Source of the DNA: Candidatus Brocadiaceae bacterium
GTDB taxonomy: Bacteria; Planctomycetota; Brocadiia; Brocadiales; Brocadiaceae
Direction of reading: 5' to 3'
Assembly (NCBI GenBank): GCA_024653795.1
Contig: JANLHY010000597.1
Location: forward strand, 1-9,960
DNA: 9,960 nucleotides
Shown: positions 1 to 6,383 of the stretch, in pieces
How the letters are laid out: each line of letters opens with the position of its first letter
Numbering within the stretch: the stretch's first letter is position 1
Made by a program: the position numbers and the translations under genes
Notes under the pieces: generated by a model
Told to the model about the DNA's origin: nothing
Seen by the model: the letters and a program-made list of their open reading frames with translations, nothing else
Database searches by the model: none

Positions 1-102
1 CCCTATTTTACAAGTACTTACGGATTCTGATTACAAAAAAGAACCTTCCATTCTTCATAAACAATTGCCTTTGTTCAACTTATAACCGGACACTAGTGAG
101 GT

Positions 103-130
103 ATTATATTAATCATTTTTTGTGAATCAA
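103..130 (-). promoter_or_regulatory. Possible leftward sigma70-type promoter
   Basis: On the minus strand a TTGATT box (125-130) is followed by a 16-nt spacer and a perfect TATAAT (103-108). Transcription would leave the window on the left. The surrounding 1-215 is AT-rich and shows no convincing gene; the only minus-strand reading frame is a 16-codon ORF near 1-50 that I do not regard as a gene. AT-rich DNA gives such matches by chance, so this is tentative. Confidence 0.35.
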
Positions 131-215
131 GATTTTTCTTAAATATCATATTCTTAAAAAACTGCTTGGAATTTAAAAGAGATAAACAAAAAAGATTGTA
201 TGGAAAAGTAATTAT

Positions 216-791
216 TTAAAAAAATACAGCGCTGACAAAACCAATCAGGGCGACAAAGACCCCTCCCCAAACGACCAGCCAGCCCAGGTGTGTCCGCATC
301 ATATTCTCGACGATTTCTTTTACACGCTGGGGCGTAAGTTCGTTTAATGTGGTGTCCACCATAGCGCTGATTTTGGACTTGAATGTTCCAAAATCAGTTT
401 CTTTTCGTAAGACCGAGGCTATGTCGATATTGGATAAAATTTCTGATGCCTGTCTTTCAAACTCCATTTTGAATGGATTCCGCAGAGGCTCTAAGGCCTT
501 TTCTCCGCCGAACAATTTAAACATGCCGCCAAATGAGGAGTCTTTAATTACCGTTACGAAACCACCGAACATTTTATCAAAATCGATTTTATCCATGATC
601 AATTCAGGCTGTATTGTGTGAGGTAATGCACCATGGGTGACCTTGACAAAATTTTCTTCAGAAATCAAATTGGTCAGGAAACTTTTATTCGCAAGTATTT
701 TTAATTTACTTAAGTCCATCCATGGGGTTTCTTTCTCAAATACCAGCGTAGGGAGGCTGTATGAAATCGCCTCTGTTTTTTCTTCTGTCAT
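216..791 (-). CDS. Small membrane-anchored protein with DUF445-like C-terminus
   Basis: A 191-residue protein of unknown function. The C-terminal half resembles the end of the DUF445 (YheB-type) family: a stretch around residues 86-110 (SSFGGMFKLFGGEKALEPL), then LTPQRVKEIVENMMRTHLGW at about 152-171, then a hydrophobic segment at about 170-191 running to the C-terminus. It therefore looks like a tail-anchored inner-membrane protein with most of the chain in the cytoplasm. The N-terminal membrane segment and xNWLAIKMLF-type motif usual in DUF445 proteins are absent, so this is a short or divergent member. The start at 791 is preferred over a longer frame from 833 because AGGAG lies 8 nt upstream of the 791 ATG, while the 833 ATG has no ribosome site. 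It is transcribed alone, divergently from the gene at 1126. Gene reality is well supported; family assignment is moderate and from memory. Confidence 0.7.
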   Translation of the reverse strand: MTEEKTEAISYSLPTLVFEKETPWMDLSKLKILANKSFLTNLISEENFVKVTHGALPHTIQPELIMDKIDFDKMFGGFVTVIKDSSFGGMFKLFGGEKALEPLRNPFKMEFERQASEILSNIDIASVLRKETDFGTFKSKISAMVDTTLNELTPQRVKEIVENMMRTHLGWLVVWGGVFVALIGFVSAVFF

Positions 792-799
792 TTCAACAT

Positions 800-804
800 C
801 TCCT
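800..804 (-). promoter_or_regulatory. Ribosome binding site deciding the start at 791
   Basis: AGGAG on the minus strand, 8 nt before the ATG at 791-789. It lies inside the longer reading frame that begins at 833, which argues that the first 14 codons of that frame are not translated. Confidence 0.65.
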
Positions 805-858
805 GTTTCGTAGAGTGACATAAAATGTATCAATCCGTAGCAATTTCGCCATGCTATG

Positions 859-887
859 AGTTTATTATTGTCTTATCCTGGAGTCAA
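859..887 (-). promoter_or_regulatory. Candidate promoter for the DUF445-like gene
   Basis: Minus strand: TTGACT (882-887), 17-nt spacer, TAAACT (859-864). This would start a transcript near 852 with a leader of about 60 nt before the ATG at 791. The -35 box is good and the -10 box matches the consensus at 4 of 6 positions. Confidence 0.4.
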
Positions 888-906
888 GAAATAAGAATGC
901 ACCACA

Positions 907-950
907 TAGTATTACTTTGTAAAAACTTCTTTTTTTAGTAAGTTTTTATA
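907..950. repeat. Dispersed palindromic repeat A, copy 1 (deleted core)
   Basis: Inverted arms TGTAAAAACTT (918-928) and AAGTTTTTATA (940-950), 10 of 11 paired. The left flank TATTACTTTGTAAAAA and the right arm match the element at 4028-4094 almost base for base, but the 33-nt centre present there is reduced to 11 nt here. The two are evidently copies of one repeat, this one with an internal deletion. Confidence 0.6.
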
Positions 951-1018
951 AACCACAAAGTCACAAAGGACACAAAGAAGTCCAAGTTTTTTTTTGTGCT
1001 CTTTGTGTCTTTGTGGTT
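951..1018. repeat. ACCACAAAG-type inverted repeat
   Basis: Arms 951-976 and 993-1018 pair at 23 of 26 positions (AACCACAAAG.CACAAAG..CACAAA), separated by a 16-nt loop with a run of nine T. It directly abuts repeat A. Short period-9 units of this style form intergenic palindromes in many bacterial genomes. It could also act as a transcription barrier between the divergent neighbours, but no function is shown. Confidence 0.7.
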
Positions 1019-1090
1019 AAATTCATTTTGGTTTCGGGGTAGCTGCGCTATGAAATGTTATCGGTGGATTAGTTTTATAAGTAACGTTAT

Positions 1091-1117
1091 TGATACCTTC
1101 GTGAATTCTTGGTATCA
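1091..1117. promoter_or_regulatory. Inverted repeat just upstream of the MBL gene
   Basis: TGATACC (1091-1097) and GGTATCA (1111-1117) form a perfect 7-bp dyad with a 13-nt centre, ending 8 nt before the ATG at 1126. As DNA it could be an operator; as RNA it is a hairpin over the place where a ribosome site would be. No good Shine-Dalgarno sequence is visible there, so it may affect translation. This is inference only. Confidence 0.35.
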
Positions 1118-1125
1118 TCTTTTTT

Positions 1126-1926
1126 ATGAACGATACATCTGAAACAGACTTTATAAAATTTCTCGGCACTGCCGGCGCCAGGATTGTCGTGTCCAAGCAA
1201 CTTCGCGCCTCCGGTGGGATGTGGTATTCCTTAGACGGCTTCAATGTGCTGGTGGATCCAGGTCCCGGGTGTCTGGTGAGGTGCATTTCAAGCAGGCCAA
1301 AGATGGATCCAATGAAATTGGACGCCATTATCCTCACCCACAGACACCTTGATCATGCCGCCGATGTGAATGTAATGATTGAGGCAATGACTGAAGGGGG
1401 ATTTAAGAAACGTGGTGTACTTTTTACACCTGAGGATGCTTTAACAGAAGACCCGGTTGTTTTCAAATATGTAAGAAACTACATATCTCGCATAGAAATT
1501 ATAAAAGAAGGCGGAAGATATAGGTTGTCCGATACAGTTTCGTTCGAAACTCCTTTAAAACACCACCATCCGAGTGAGACATACGGCATAAATTTTTTTA
1601 CTTCAAAGTACACGATTTCGCTGATTGTGGATACCCGCTATTTCCCGGAATTATTAAAACACTACAAAGGTGATGTGTTAATAGTAAATGTAGTCCGTTA
1701 TACGGTGGATAAAGACACCCAAAAATGGCTTTACCATTTGAGTATTAAGGATGTGAAGGAAATTGTAATGGCACTGAAACCAAAGGTAACAATCTTAAAT
1801 CATTTTGGTATGACAATGATCAAGGCACAGCCGCGTGTGGTTGCAGAGCAATTATCGAAGGAAACAGGGTTAAAAATTATAGCCGCCGGAGATGGAATGA
1901 AATTTAATCTTATTCCCGTCTCGTGA
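1126..1926 (+). CDS. Metallo-beta-lactamase-fold hydrolase
   Basis: A 266-residue MBL-fold metallohydrolase, probably cytoplasmic (no signal peptide or membrane segment). The fold's metal-binding signature THRHLDH is at residues 71-77. Further ligand candidates follow in the expected order: the His cluster at 146-148 (HHHPSETYG), Asp169 in LIVDTRYF, and His226 in ILNHFG. VLVDPGPG at 42-48 is the usual early strand-turn. The His cluster followed by ETYG and the late NHFG resemble the RNase Z-like/phosphodiesterase-type branch more than beta-lactamases, but the substrate cannot be read from the sequence. The ATG at 1126 has no clear Shine-Dalgarno sequence and no better in-frame start exists upstream. 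Its 3' end overlaps the convergent prenyl synthase gene by 17 bp. Fold confident; substrate unknown. Confidence 0.88.
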   Translation: MNDTSETDFIKFLGTAGARIVVSKQLRASGGMWYSLDGFNVLVDPGPGCLVRCISSRPKMDPMKLDAIILTHRHLDHAADVNVMIEAMTEGGFKKRGVLFTPEDALTEDPVVFKYVRNYISRIEIIKEGGRYRLSDTVSFETPLKHHHPSETYGINFFTSKYTISLIVDTRYFPELLKHYKGDVLIVNVVRYTVDKDTQKWLYHLSIKDVKEIVMALKPKVTILNHFGMTMIKAQPRVVAEQLSKETGLKIIAAGDGMKFNLIPVS

Positions 1927-2881
1927 CTATATAATCTGCTAATTCGTAGAGGGCTGTTTTATATTTGGAATCCGGCAGCGGGGCGATCTCTTCCTGTGCC
2001 TGCTTGACGATATTTTTGGCAGTATTGAAGGCATATTCTACCGCATCATGTTTTGTTAAGAGTTCAATAATAGCGCTCTTGGTATCTTTTCCATTATGCT
2101 GGAAAATCAGTTCCCGCGCTGATTCAAGCTTATTTCTCGGAAGTTGATTAACCAGCCGGATAAGCGGTAACGTAAGCTTCCCCTTCTCTATATCAGAGTT
2201 TAGTGATTTACCAATCTCTTCTTCTGTGCCCATCACGTCAAGGCAATCATCTACGATTTGAAAAGCAATGCCAATTTTTAAACCGTAATTGGATAACATA
2301 TCCGATACCTTTCGATTCGCTCCGGCAAATGTTGCCCCTAGACGACAGCTTGCAGCGCAGAGAGAAGCTGTTTTTCGCTCAATAATATCGAAATAATCAC
2401 TTTCGCTGAGTCCAATATCGTACCGCCTTTGAAGTTGAATGAGTTCGCCTTCGGACATGATATTAACGGTCTGCGAAAGCAGCAGGGTTGCAACCTGTGA
2501 GTCAAGGGCAGAAAGTATCGTAAACCCTCTTGAAAATAGATAATCACCAAACAGGATGGATATTTCCCTTCCCCATTTTGAATTTACACTTTCAACGTGC
2601 CGCCTCATAGAGGCTTCGTCGATAATATCATCGTGAACAAGGGTAGCGGTATGAACCATTTCCACAACGACTGCGATATCTATGTGTTGGGGCGCTATTT
2701 CTCCTACGCATTTACCGGCTAACAATACTAAAGCAGGGCGCAACCTTTTCCCTTTGTACTTGCCAATATGGGAAATAAGGTCGGCTAATGAATTGGTTTC
2801 GGGTTTTAGTTCCTTATGGAATCGGGTTTCAACCTCATCCATAAGGGCTTTTATCGGGCCAAATATATTTGCAGTTTCCAC
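1910..2881 (-). CDS. Trans-polyprenyl diphosphate synthase (long-chain type)
   Basis: A 323-residue all-trans prenyl diphosphate synthase, the usual length for the IspA/IspB/HepT superfamily. It adds isopentenyl diphosphate units to an allylic primer, making isoprenoid chains for quinones or other lipids. Landmarks: GKRLRP at 44-49, first Asp-rich motif DDIID at 84-88 followed by RRH, ERKTASL near 168, GIAFQIVDDCLD with the second Asp motif at 211-215, and GKLTLPL near 234-240. Small residues (TAT) just before the first motif favour a long-chain product (octaprenyl/heptaprenyl-like) over farnesyl, but chain length is an inference. The start codon is GTG at 2881; the resulting N-terminus (FGPIKALMDEVETR) fits the family better than the next ATG, codon 14. 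An AAAGGA lies about 13 nt upstream, which is distant. It sits 52 bp behind the family 9 glycosyltransferase, so the two are probably co-transcribed. Confidence 0.93.
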   Translation of the reverse strand: METANIFGPIKALMDEVETRFHKELKPETNSLADLISHIGKYKGKRLRPALVLLAGKCVGEIAPQHIDIAVVVEMVHTATLVHDDIIDEASMRRHVESVNSKWGREISILFGDYLFSRGFTILSALDSQVATLLLSQTVNIMSEGELIQLQRRYDIGLSESDYFDIIERKTASLCAASCRLGATFAGANRKVSDMLSNYGLKIGIAFQIVDDCLDVMGTEEEIGKSLNSDIEKGKLTLPLIRLVNQLPRNKLESARELIFQHNGKDTKSAIIELLTKHDAVEYAFNTAKNIVKQAQEEIAPLPDSKYKTALYELADYIVTRRE

Positions 2882-2933
2882 AGTTAACCATGTCCTTTTC
2901 AGTCATTGATGAAAATAAAGAGAAGTTATAATA

Positions 2934-4025
2934 TCAAGCAATATTTAAAAAGTCAAACTTCTTTTTTAACTTACAGACAGCGTTGAAGGCATCGTCCGGT
3001 GTGACTGAATTAATGCACGCAACATGGTCACATGTCCGCTTTTCACAAGGGCTGCAGGGGATGTCTTTTCTTACTACCACGGCATTATCATTGTAGGGAG
3101 CATAAATAACAGGATCTTTGGGCCCAAAAATCGCAACCGTGGGAATTCCGATGCATGAAGCAATATGGGTAGGTCCGGTATCACTGCCGATAAAAAGATG
3201 CGCATGCTGCAACAATGTTATCAATTGTTTTACCGATGTCTTGCAGGCTATTGTGGCCTGATAACGCAGAAAAGACACGATTTCCTCTACGATTTTGTGT
3301 TCCTGATCACTCCAGGTAAAAATAACCGAATAACCGAGTTCCTGTATTAATCTGTCAGCCAGATTGGCATAATTTTTAGGCGGCCATCGCTTATATTTCC
3401 CAAACAGGCTTGTCCCCGGATGAATTATTGCAATAGATTTTTGATTCAGATGATTTTGATGAATAAAATCTTCGATATAAATGCGGTCAGTATCCGGGAT
3501 AGAAAATACTGGTCTTTGATAATGTGCTTTTATATTCAGACCACGTAAAAGATTGAGATATTTATCAACCCTGTGCATCTTCTTTTGTTGCAGGGTAATC
3601 CGTAAATTGGTAAAAATAAAATTGAATTCCTTGCAATATCCTTTGGGAAAACCAATTCGAGTCTTTGCATTACTCAAATACGTTAACAAACCGCTCTTAA
3701 AATTACCGTGAAAATCCAATGCAACGTCATATTTCTCATCCCTTAATTTTTTAAGAAACATTCGTGCTTCTGAAATTATCTTAAAATATTTTTGTGGATA
3801 TTTTAAATAGCTTTGCCATTGTCTTCTCGGAAAGACAATGACCTCGTCTATTCCGGGAAGACATTCGACCAAGTCTTTGTGTTTATCCTCTACAAGCCAC
3901 GTAATACGGGCAGAAGGGAATGCCATTCTCAAATTTATTACTGCAGGCATAACATGGACGATATCGCCCATTGCGCCCAAACGAACAACCAGGATATTTT
4001 CTGGATTATTGGATTGTCTTTCCAT
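2934..4025 (-). CDS. Glycosyltransferase family 9 (LPS heptosyltransferase-like)
   Basis: A 363-residue GT9 enzyme of the WaaC/WaaF/RfaQ type, which moves heptose from ADP-heptose onto the inner core of LPS at the cytoplasmic face of the inner membrane. The N-terminal Rossmann half opens with ILVVRLGAMGDIVHVMPAV (11-29), with the catalytic-type Asp21. The C-terminal half has IHPGTS (201-206), KRWPP (212-216) and GSDTGPTHIA...VAIFGPKDP (280-305). Four cysteines near the end (324, 327, 332, 337; CxxC-x4-C-x4-C) occur in many GT9 proteins. Acceptor and exact heptose position cannot be told. The codon before the ATG is TAG in frame, so the start is fixed, yet no Shine-Dalgarno sequence precedes it: repeat A begins 3 bp upstream. 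Heads a probable two-gene operon with the prenyl synthase and is divergent from the LPS-kinase-like gene. Confidence 0.92.
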   Translation of the reverse strand: MERQSNNPENILVVRLGAMGDIVHVMPAVINLRMAFPSARITWLVEDKHKDLVECLPGIDEVIVFPRRQWQSYLKYPQKYFKIISEARMFLKKLRDEKYDVALDFHGNFKSGLLTYLSNAKTRIGFPKGYCKEFNFIFTNLRITLQQKKMHRVDKYLNLLRGLNIKAHYQRPVFSIPDTDRIYIEDFIHQNHLNQKSIAIIHPGTSLFGKYKRWPPKNYANLADRLIQELGYSVIFTWSDQEHKIVEEIVSFLRYQATIACKTSVKQLITLLQHAHLFIGSDTGPTHIASCIGIPTVAIFGPKDPVIYAPYNDNAVVVRKDIPCSPCEKRTCDHVACINSVTPDDAFNAVCKLKKKFDFLNIA

Positions 4026-4027
4026 CT

Positions 4028-4094
4028 ATAATATTACTGTGTAAAAATTTCTTTTCCCCATTTTCACGAGGACAAGCTTGGGTAAGTTTTTACA
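4028..4094. repeat. Dispersed palindromic repeat A, copy 2 (full length)
   Basis: Arms TGTAAAAATTT (4040-4050) and AAGTTTTTACA (4084-4094) pair over 11 bp with one G-T wobble. The 33-nt centre (4051-4083) contains TTCCCCATTTTCACGAGGAC; the same block recurs inverted at 8187-8210. The left flank and arms match copy 1 at 907-950. It ends 3 bp from the glycosyltransferase start codon and so replaces the normal ribosome-binding region of that gene. Confidence 0.65.
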
Positions 4095-4102
4095 CCCTTT
4101 AT

Positions 4103-4121
4103 CCCCCCTTGCGAAGGGGGG
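4103..4121. repeat. Perfect C/G hairpin
   Basis: CCCCCCTT (4103-4110), loop GCG, AAGGGGGG (4114-4121): 8 perfect pairs. No T-run follows on the plus strand. Read on the minus strand it lies upstream of the glycosyltransferase, so a terminator role for a known gene is unlikely. Probably part of the local repeat cluster and similar in composition to the core of the MITE-like element that follows. Confidence 0.5.
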
Positions 4122-4178
4122 GAAAGAGAGGGGTTCTTTAGTTGCGGCTCCGTTGCGCTATGGATACGTTAAAAGAGT

Positions 4179-4308
4179 GTATCAGTTCACCCCCATCCCC
4201 TAACCCCTCCCACCAGGGGCGGGGGAAAAACGTTTCCTCCCCCTGTCCCCCTCATTGAGGGGGATAAAGGGGGAGGAGGGAGGTCAGGTGGGGGTGCTGA
4301 ACTGCTAC
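4179..4308. mobile_element. MITE-like element B, copy 1, with 8-bp target duplication
   Basis: A 130-bp non-coding element. Its right end, read inward, is GTAGCAGTTCAGCACCCCC; the left end GTATCAGTTCACCCCCA is a slightly decayed inverted copy. A perfect direct repeat AAAAGAGT sits immediately outside both ends (4171-4178 and 4309-4316), the mark of transposition with an 8-bp target duplication. The interior holds a long GC-rich hairpin around CCCCCTC-ATT-GAGGGGG (about 4247-4263). Copy 2 at 8315-8456 is in the same orientation and shares the ends and the core. There is no transposase inside, so it must be moved in trans. The 8-bp duplication and GTA(A/G) ends recall the IS66 family; that link is inference. 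An 84-codon minus-strand ORF across it (4441-4187) is a by-product of the C-rich repeat. Confidence 0.8.
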
Positions 4309-4391
4309 AAAAGAGTTTATATAAAACGATTCGTTTGCTACTATAATCCTTATAAAACCCCATTTCAATAACAATTCTACTCAATTTGGGT

Positions 4392-4420
4392 TTGTATTCG
4401 TTTATATCTTCATATATAAT
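4392..4420 (+). promoter_or_regulatory. Candidate promoter for the kinase-plsY operon
   Basis: TTGTAT (4392-4397), 17-nt spacer, perfect TATAAT (4415-4420). Start would be near 4427, giving a leader of about 60 nt. It lies downstream of MITE-like element B, so insertion of the element did not separate promoter and genes. Confidence 0.5.
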
Positions 4421-4489
4421 TTCTGTAATATGTGTTTTCAAACAATTCCGTGAATAGAATATACGCGGTGAATTATTCCGGTGACCATT

Positions 4490-5605
4490 ATGTCACAAAA
4501 ACTAAAAATACCAGCATCCTTTGCAATAGTTAAGAGAGGGAATACGACCTTATTTGTAAAGGAAAAGTACAAAGAGAGTCTCCTCCGCATTGTTTTGGAT
4601 AAAGAATTTCTGCATAAAAGTGGTAATAATGCCCCGGTAAAATGTGGAAGGGGAAGTTATTTGTCTGTGCCTATTACAGAAAACAGCACGGAACGGTTTG
4701 TTATTAGGGACTACAGACACGGTGGTTTATTGGGCAAGTTTTTTGGCGGAGTTTTTTTCAAAGAGAACAGGCCTTTAAACGAGATATATATAAGTGAAAT
4801 CACCTTTCAAAGGGGCGTACCATCCGCCGAAGTGATTGCTATAGCCAAGCGAAGACTATGGGGCATATTTTATAAGGCAAAGTTTATATCAAAGGAGATA
4901 ACTGGCGCTGTAGACATAATCGAATTCCTCAAAAAATTTTCGGCAGAATTCATACAGACTTACAAAAAGCCAGTAATCTTTGCCCTCGTAAAACTGATAA
5001 GGAATATGCACGATGCGGGTATCTATCATGCAGATTTGCACCTAAAAAATATACTCCTGAAAAAAGATTCGAATGGTGAGTTTACTGCATATATCATAGA
5101 CCTGGATAAATCAGTCGTTTTAAATAAGATGGATATTCAGCAAAAGATGAAGAATTTGTTGCGTCTGGATCGCTCTCTTGACAAACTGCGTTGGCTATCA
5201 GGGAAGACACACTCATATCAAAAAAACAGGAAGGTCGATGGAAGTAACCACGCCTCACCCCTCCCTCGATGGGAGAGGACAAAGGGGAGGGAGAAACAAG
5301 GATTTCCTAATATGGATTATCAATATAACGTACCAGCTTCCCATGTCAACGAATCAGGAGAATTTTTTGGACAAAAAATAGCTTCCATTTCCAGGACGGA
5401 TAGACTCAGGTTTTTTAAGGCTTACATGTTATTTGGTACTGCGATTGACAGGGATTGGAAAAAGTATATTCGTCAATATCGGACGCATTACTCTCTGCAC
5501 AAGTTCTGGTGGCGTGTATCAGGTCTTTCAAGAAGCAATCCAGGGAAAGACGAATTACGGTGGGAAAGTTTTTCCGAGTTTCTCTTCGTGAAATCAGTAA
5601 TTTAA
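4490..5605 (+). CDS. LPS core/Kdo kinase-like protein with in-frame repeat insert
   Basis: A 371-residue protein kinase-fold enzyme of the KdkA/WaaP/InaA group, which phosphorylates Kdo or heptose in the LPS core. The GTG frame from 4481 adds three residues. ATG 4490 is preferred because GGTGA lies 5 nt before it, although GTG 4481 also has a GGTGA 9 nt upstream. Visible (numbering from ATG): glycine-rich FVIRDYRHGGLLGKFFGG near 70-87 with RPLNE after it, catalytic loop HADLHLKN near 180-187, metal-binding Asp in IIDLDKS near 204, then NLLRLDRSLDKL and ISRTDRLRFFKAYML. Between the last two (about residues 236-298) lies an insert of roughly 60 residues; part of it (HASPLPRWERTKGREKQ) is translated from a GC-rich dispersed repeat. 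Catalytic residues are all present, so activity is plausible. The stop overlaps the ribosome site of plsY, 10 bp away. The exact sugar acceptor is not known. Confidence 0.8.
   Translation: MSQKLKIPASFAIVKRGNTTLFVKEKYKESLLRIVLDKEFLHKSGNNAPVKCGRGSYLSVPITENSTERFVIRDYRHGGLLGKFFGGVFFKENRPLNEIYISEITFQRGVPSAEVIAIAKRRLWGIFYKAKFISKEITGAVDIIEFLKKFSAEFIQTYKKPVIFALVKLIRNMHDAGIYHADLHLKNILLKKDSNGEFTAYIIDLDKSVVLNKMDIQQKMKNLLRLDRSLDKLRWLSGKTHSYQKNRKVDGSNHASPLPRWERTKGREKQGFPNMDYQYNVPASHVNESGEFFGQKIASISRTDRLRFFKAYMLFGTAIDRDWKKYIRQYRTHYSLHKFWWRVSGLSRSNPGKDELRWESFSEFLFVKSVI
5249..5304. repeat. Relic of MITE-like element B core inside the kinase gene
   Basis: The segment CCTCACC...GGGAGAAAC matches the reverse complement of the core of elements B (4179-4308 and 8315-8456) with internal deletions: left strand CCTCACCCCTCCC, tip TCGATGGGAGAGG, then GACAAAGGGGAGGGAGAAAC. 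It forms the same kind of hairpin. It keeps the kinase frame open and falls between conserved kinase motifs, where a surface loop would tolerate it. Ends and target duplication are not recognisable, so the boundaries are approximate. Confidence 0.6.
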
Positions 5606-5615
5606 GGACATAACT

Positions 5616-6260
5616 ATGCTCATACAAAATATTATGGGTCCAATCATTGCATATTTCATAGGCAGCATCCCCTTTGGATTTTTACTGACGAAATTTATGA
5701 AAGACATCGATATCCGTCAGGTTGGGAGCGGTAATCCTGGTGCAACAAATGTTGCAAGGGTCTTGGGGAAACCGTATGGTATATTGGTGTTTTTCTTAGA
5801 TATGCTCAAAGGTTTTCTCCCAGTGTATTTTTTTGATCGGCTGTTTTCGGGTTACGGACACAATCTGGCGTTGATATTATGCGGGGTGGGGGTAATATGT
5901 GGCCATACTTTCCCCATTTTTCTGGGTTTCAAGGGAGGAAAGGCCGCAGCAACGGGCTGTGGTGTGTTTCTGTGGTTAGCCCCGGTGCCGCTCTTTATTG
6001 CTCTTGCAGTGTGGTCATTGACGGTTTTTATTTCCCGTTACATATCTCTGGGATCCATGATTAGTTCAATAGCGCTGGTGGCAAGTATAATACTATTTGG
6101 CAACGAACCTTTTGGCCACGGACTCTACCTGACATTATTTTCAATATTCATCTCGATGCTTCTTGTTGTTCGTCACAAATCCAATATAAAAAGAATTCTG
6201 AATGGCACCGAAAGCAAAATCGGCAAGAAGGTTAAATCCCATGATTTCGATGAAAATTAG
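5616..6260 (+). CDS. plsY: Glycerol-3-phosphate acyltransferase PlsY
   Basis: A 214-residue polytopic inner-membrane enzyme (family usually about 200) that transfers the acyl group of acyl-phosphate to the sn-1 position of glycerol-3-phosphate, the first step of phospholipid synthesis in most bacteria; it works with PlsX, which is not in this window. All family motifs are present: GSIPFG (16-21), VGSGNPGATN (36-45), LDMLKG (61-66), GHTFPIFLGFKGGKAAATG (96-114) and RHKSNIKRILNGTESKIG (186-203). Hydrophobic segments lie near 5-25, 55-75, 85-105, 115-140, 145-162 and 168-185. The start is set by AAGGA 7 nt before the ATG; this ribosome site overlaps the kinase stop codon, so the two genes are almost certainly co-transcribed and probably translationally coupled. 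The last ten residues (KVKSHDFDEN) are a non-conserved tail. Confidence 0.95.
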   Translation: MLIQNIMGPIIAYFIGSIPFGFLLTKFMKDIDIRQVGSGNPGATNVARVLGKPYGILVFFLDMLKGFLPVYFFDRLFSGYGHNLALILCGVGVICGHTFPIFLGFKGGKAAATGCGVFLWLAPVPLFIALAVWSLTVFISRYISLGSMISSIALVASIILFGNEPFGHGLYLTLFSIFISMLLVVRHKSNIKRILNGTESKIGKKVKSHDFDEN

Positions 6261-6268
6261 TAAATTTA

Positions 6269-6327
6269 CCCACGAAAGACACGAAACATACGAAATCCCT
6301 TTCGCGTACTTTAGCGTATTTCGTGGG
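6269..6327. repeat. CCCACGAAA-type inverted repeat
   Basis: CCCACGAAA (6269-6277) and TTTCGTGGG (6319-6327) pair perfectly; the inner parts (CACGAAACATACGAAA against a TTTCGCGTA/GCGTA stretch) pair partly. It starts 8 bp after the plsY stop. Its short-unit architecture is like the repeats at 951-1018 and 8219-8492. It may serve as the 3' end structure of the plsY transcript, but no T-run follows. Confidence 0.6.
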
Positions 6328-6349
6328 CATCTCTATTAATAAAAATTCC

Positions 6350-6377
6350 TTGACCTTTGAAAGGCGTGGGGTATAGT
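6350..6377 (+). promoter_or_regulatory. Strong sigma70-type promoter for the RNA/leader locus
   Basis: TTGACC (6350-6355), 16-nt spacer, TATAGT (6372-6377): both boxes match the consensus at 5 of 6 positions. The predicted start, about 6383-6385, falls exactly at the base of the long stem of the RNA below. That coincidence supports both calls. Confidence 0.65.
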
Positions 6378-6383
6378 ATTTTC

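Noticed and set aside
951..1018. CRISPR-like array
   Set aside because: The repeated CACAAAG units are too short and contiguous, with no spacers; it is an inverted repeat.
2860..2905. Short minus-strand frame beginning MTEKDMVNCGNCKY upstream of the prenyl synthase
   Set aside because: Closes after about 23 codons and overlaps the synthase start; the two cysteines look accidental.
4135..4170. Resemblance of GTTGCGGCTCCGTTGCGCTATGG to the GTAGCTGCGCTATG stretch at 1039-1052
   Set aside because: The shared part is only about a dozen bases; both lie beside repeat A copies, but the evidence is too thin to define a repeat.
4187..4441. 84-codon minus-strand ORF rich in proline and glycine
   Set aside because: Its second half is the C-rich element B translated; no ribosome site and no domain. 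It is a by-product of the repeat.
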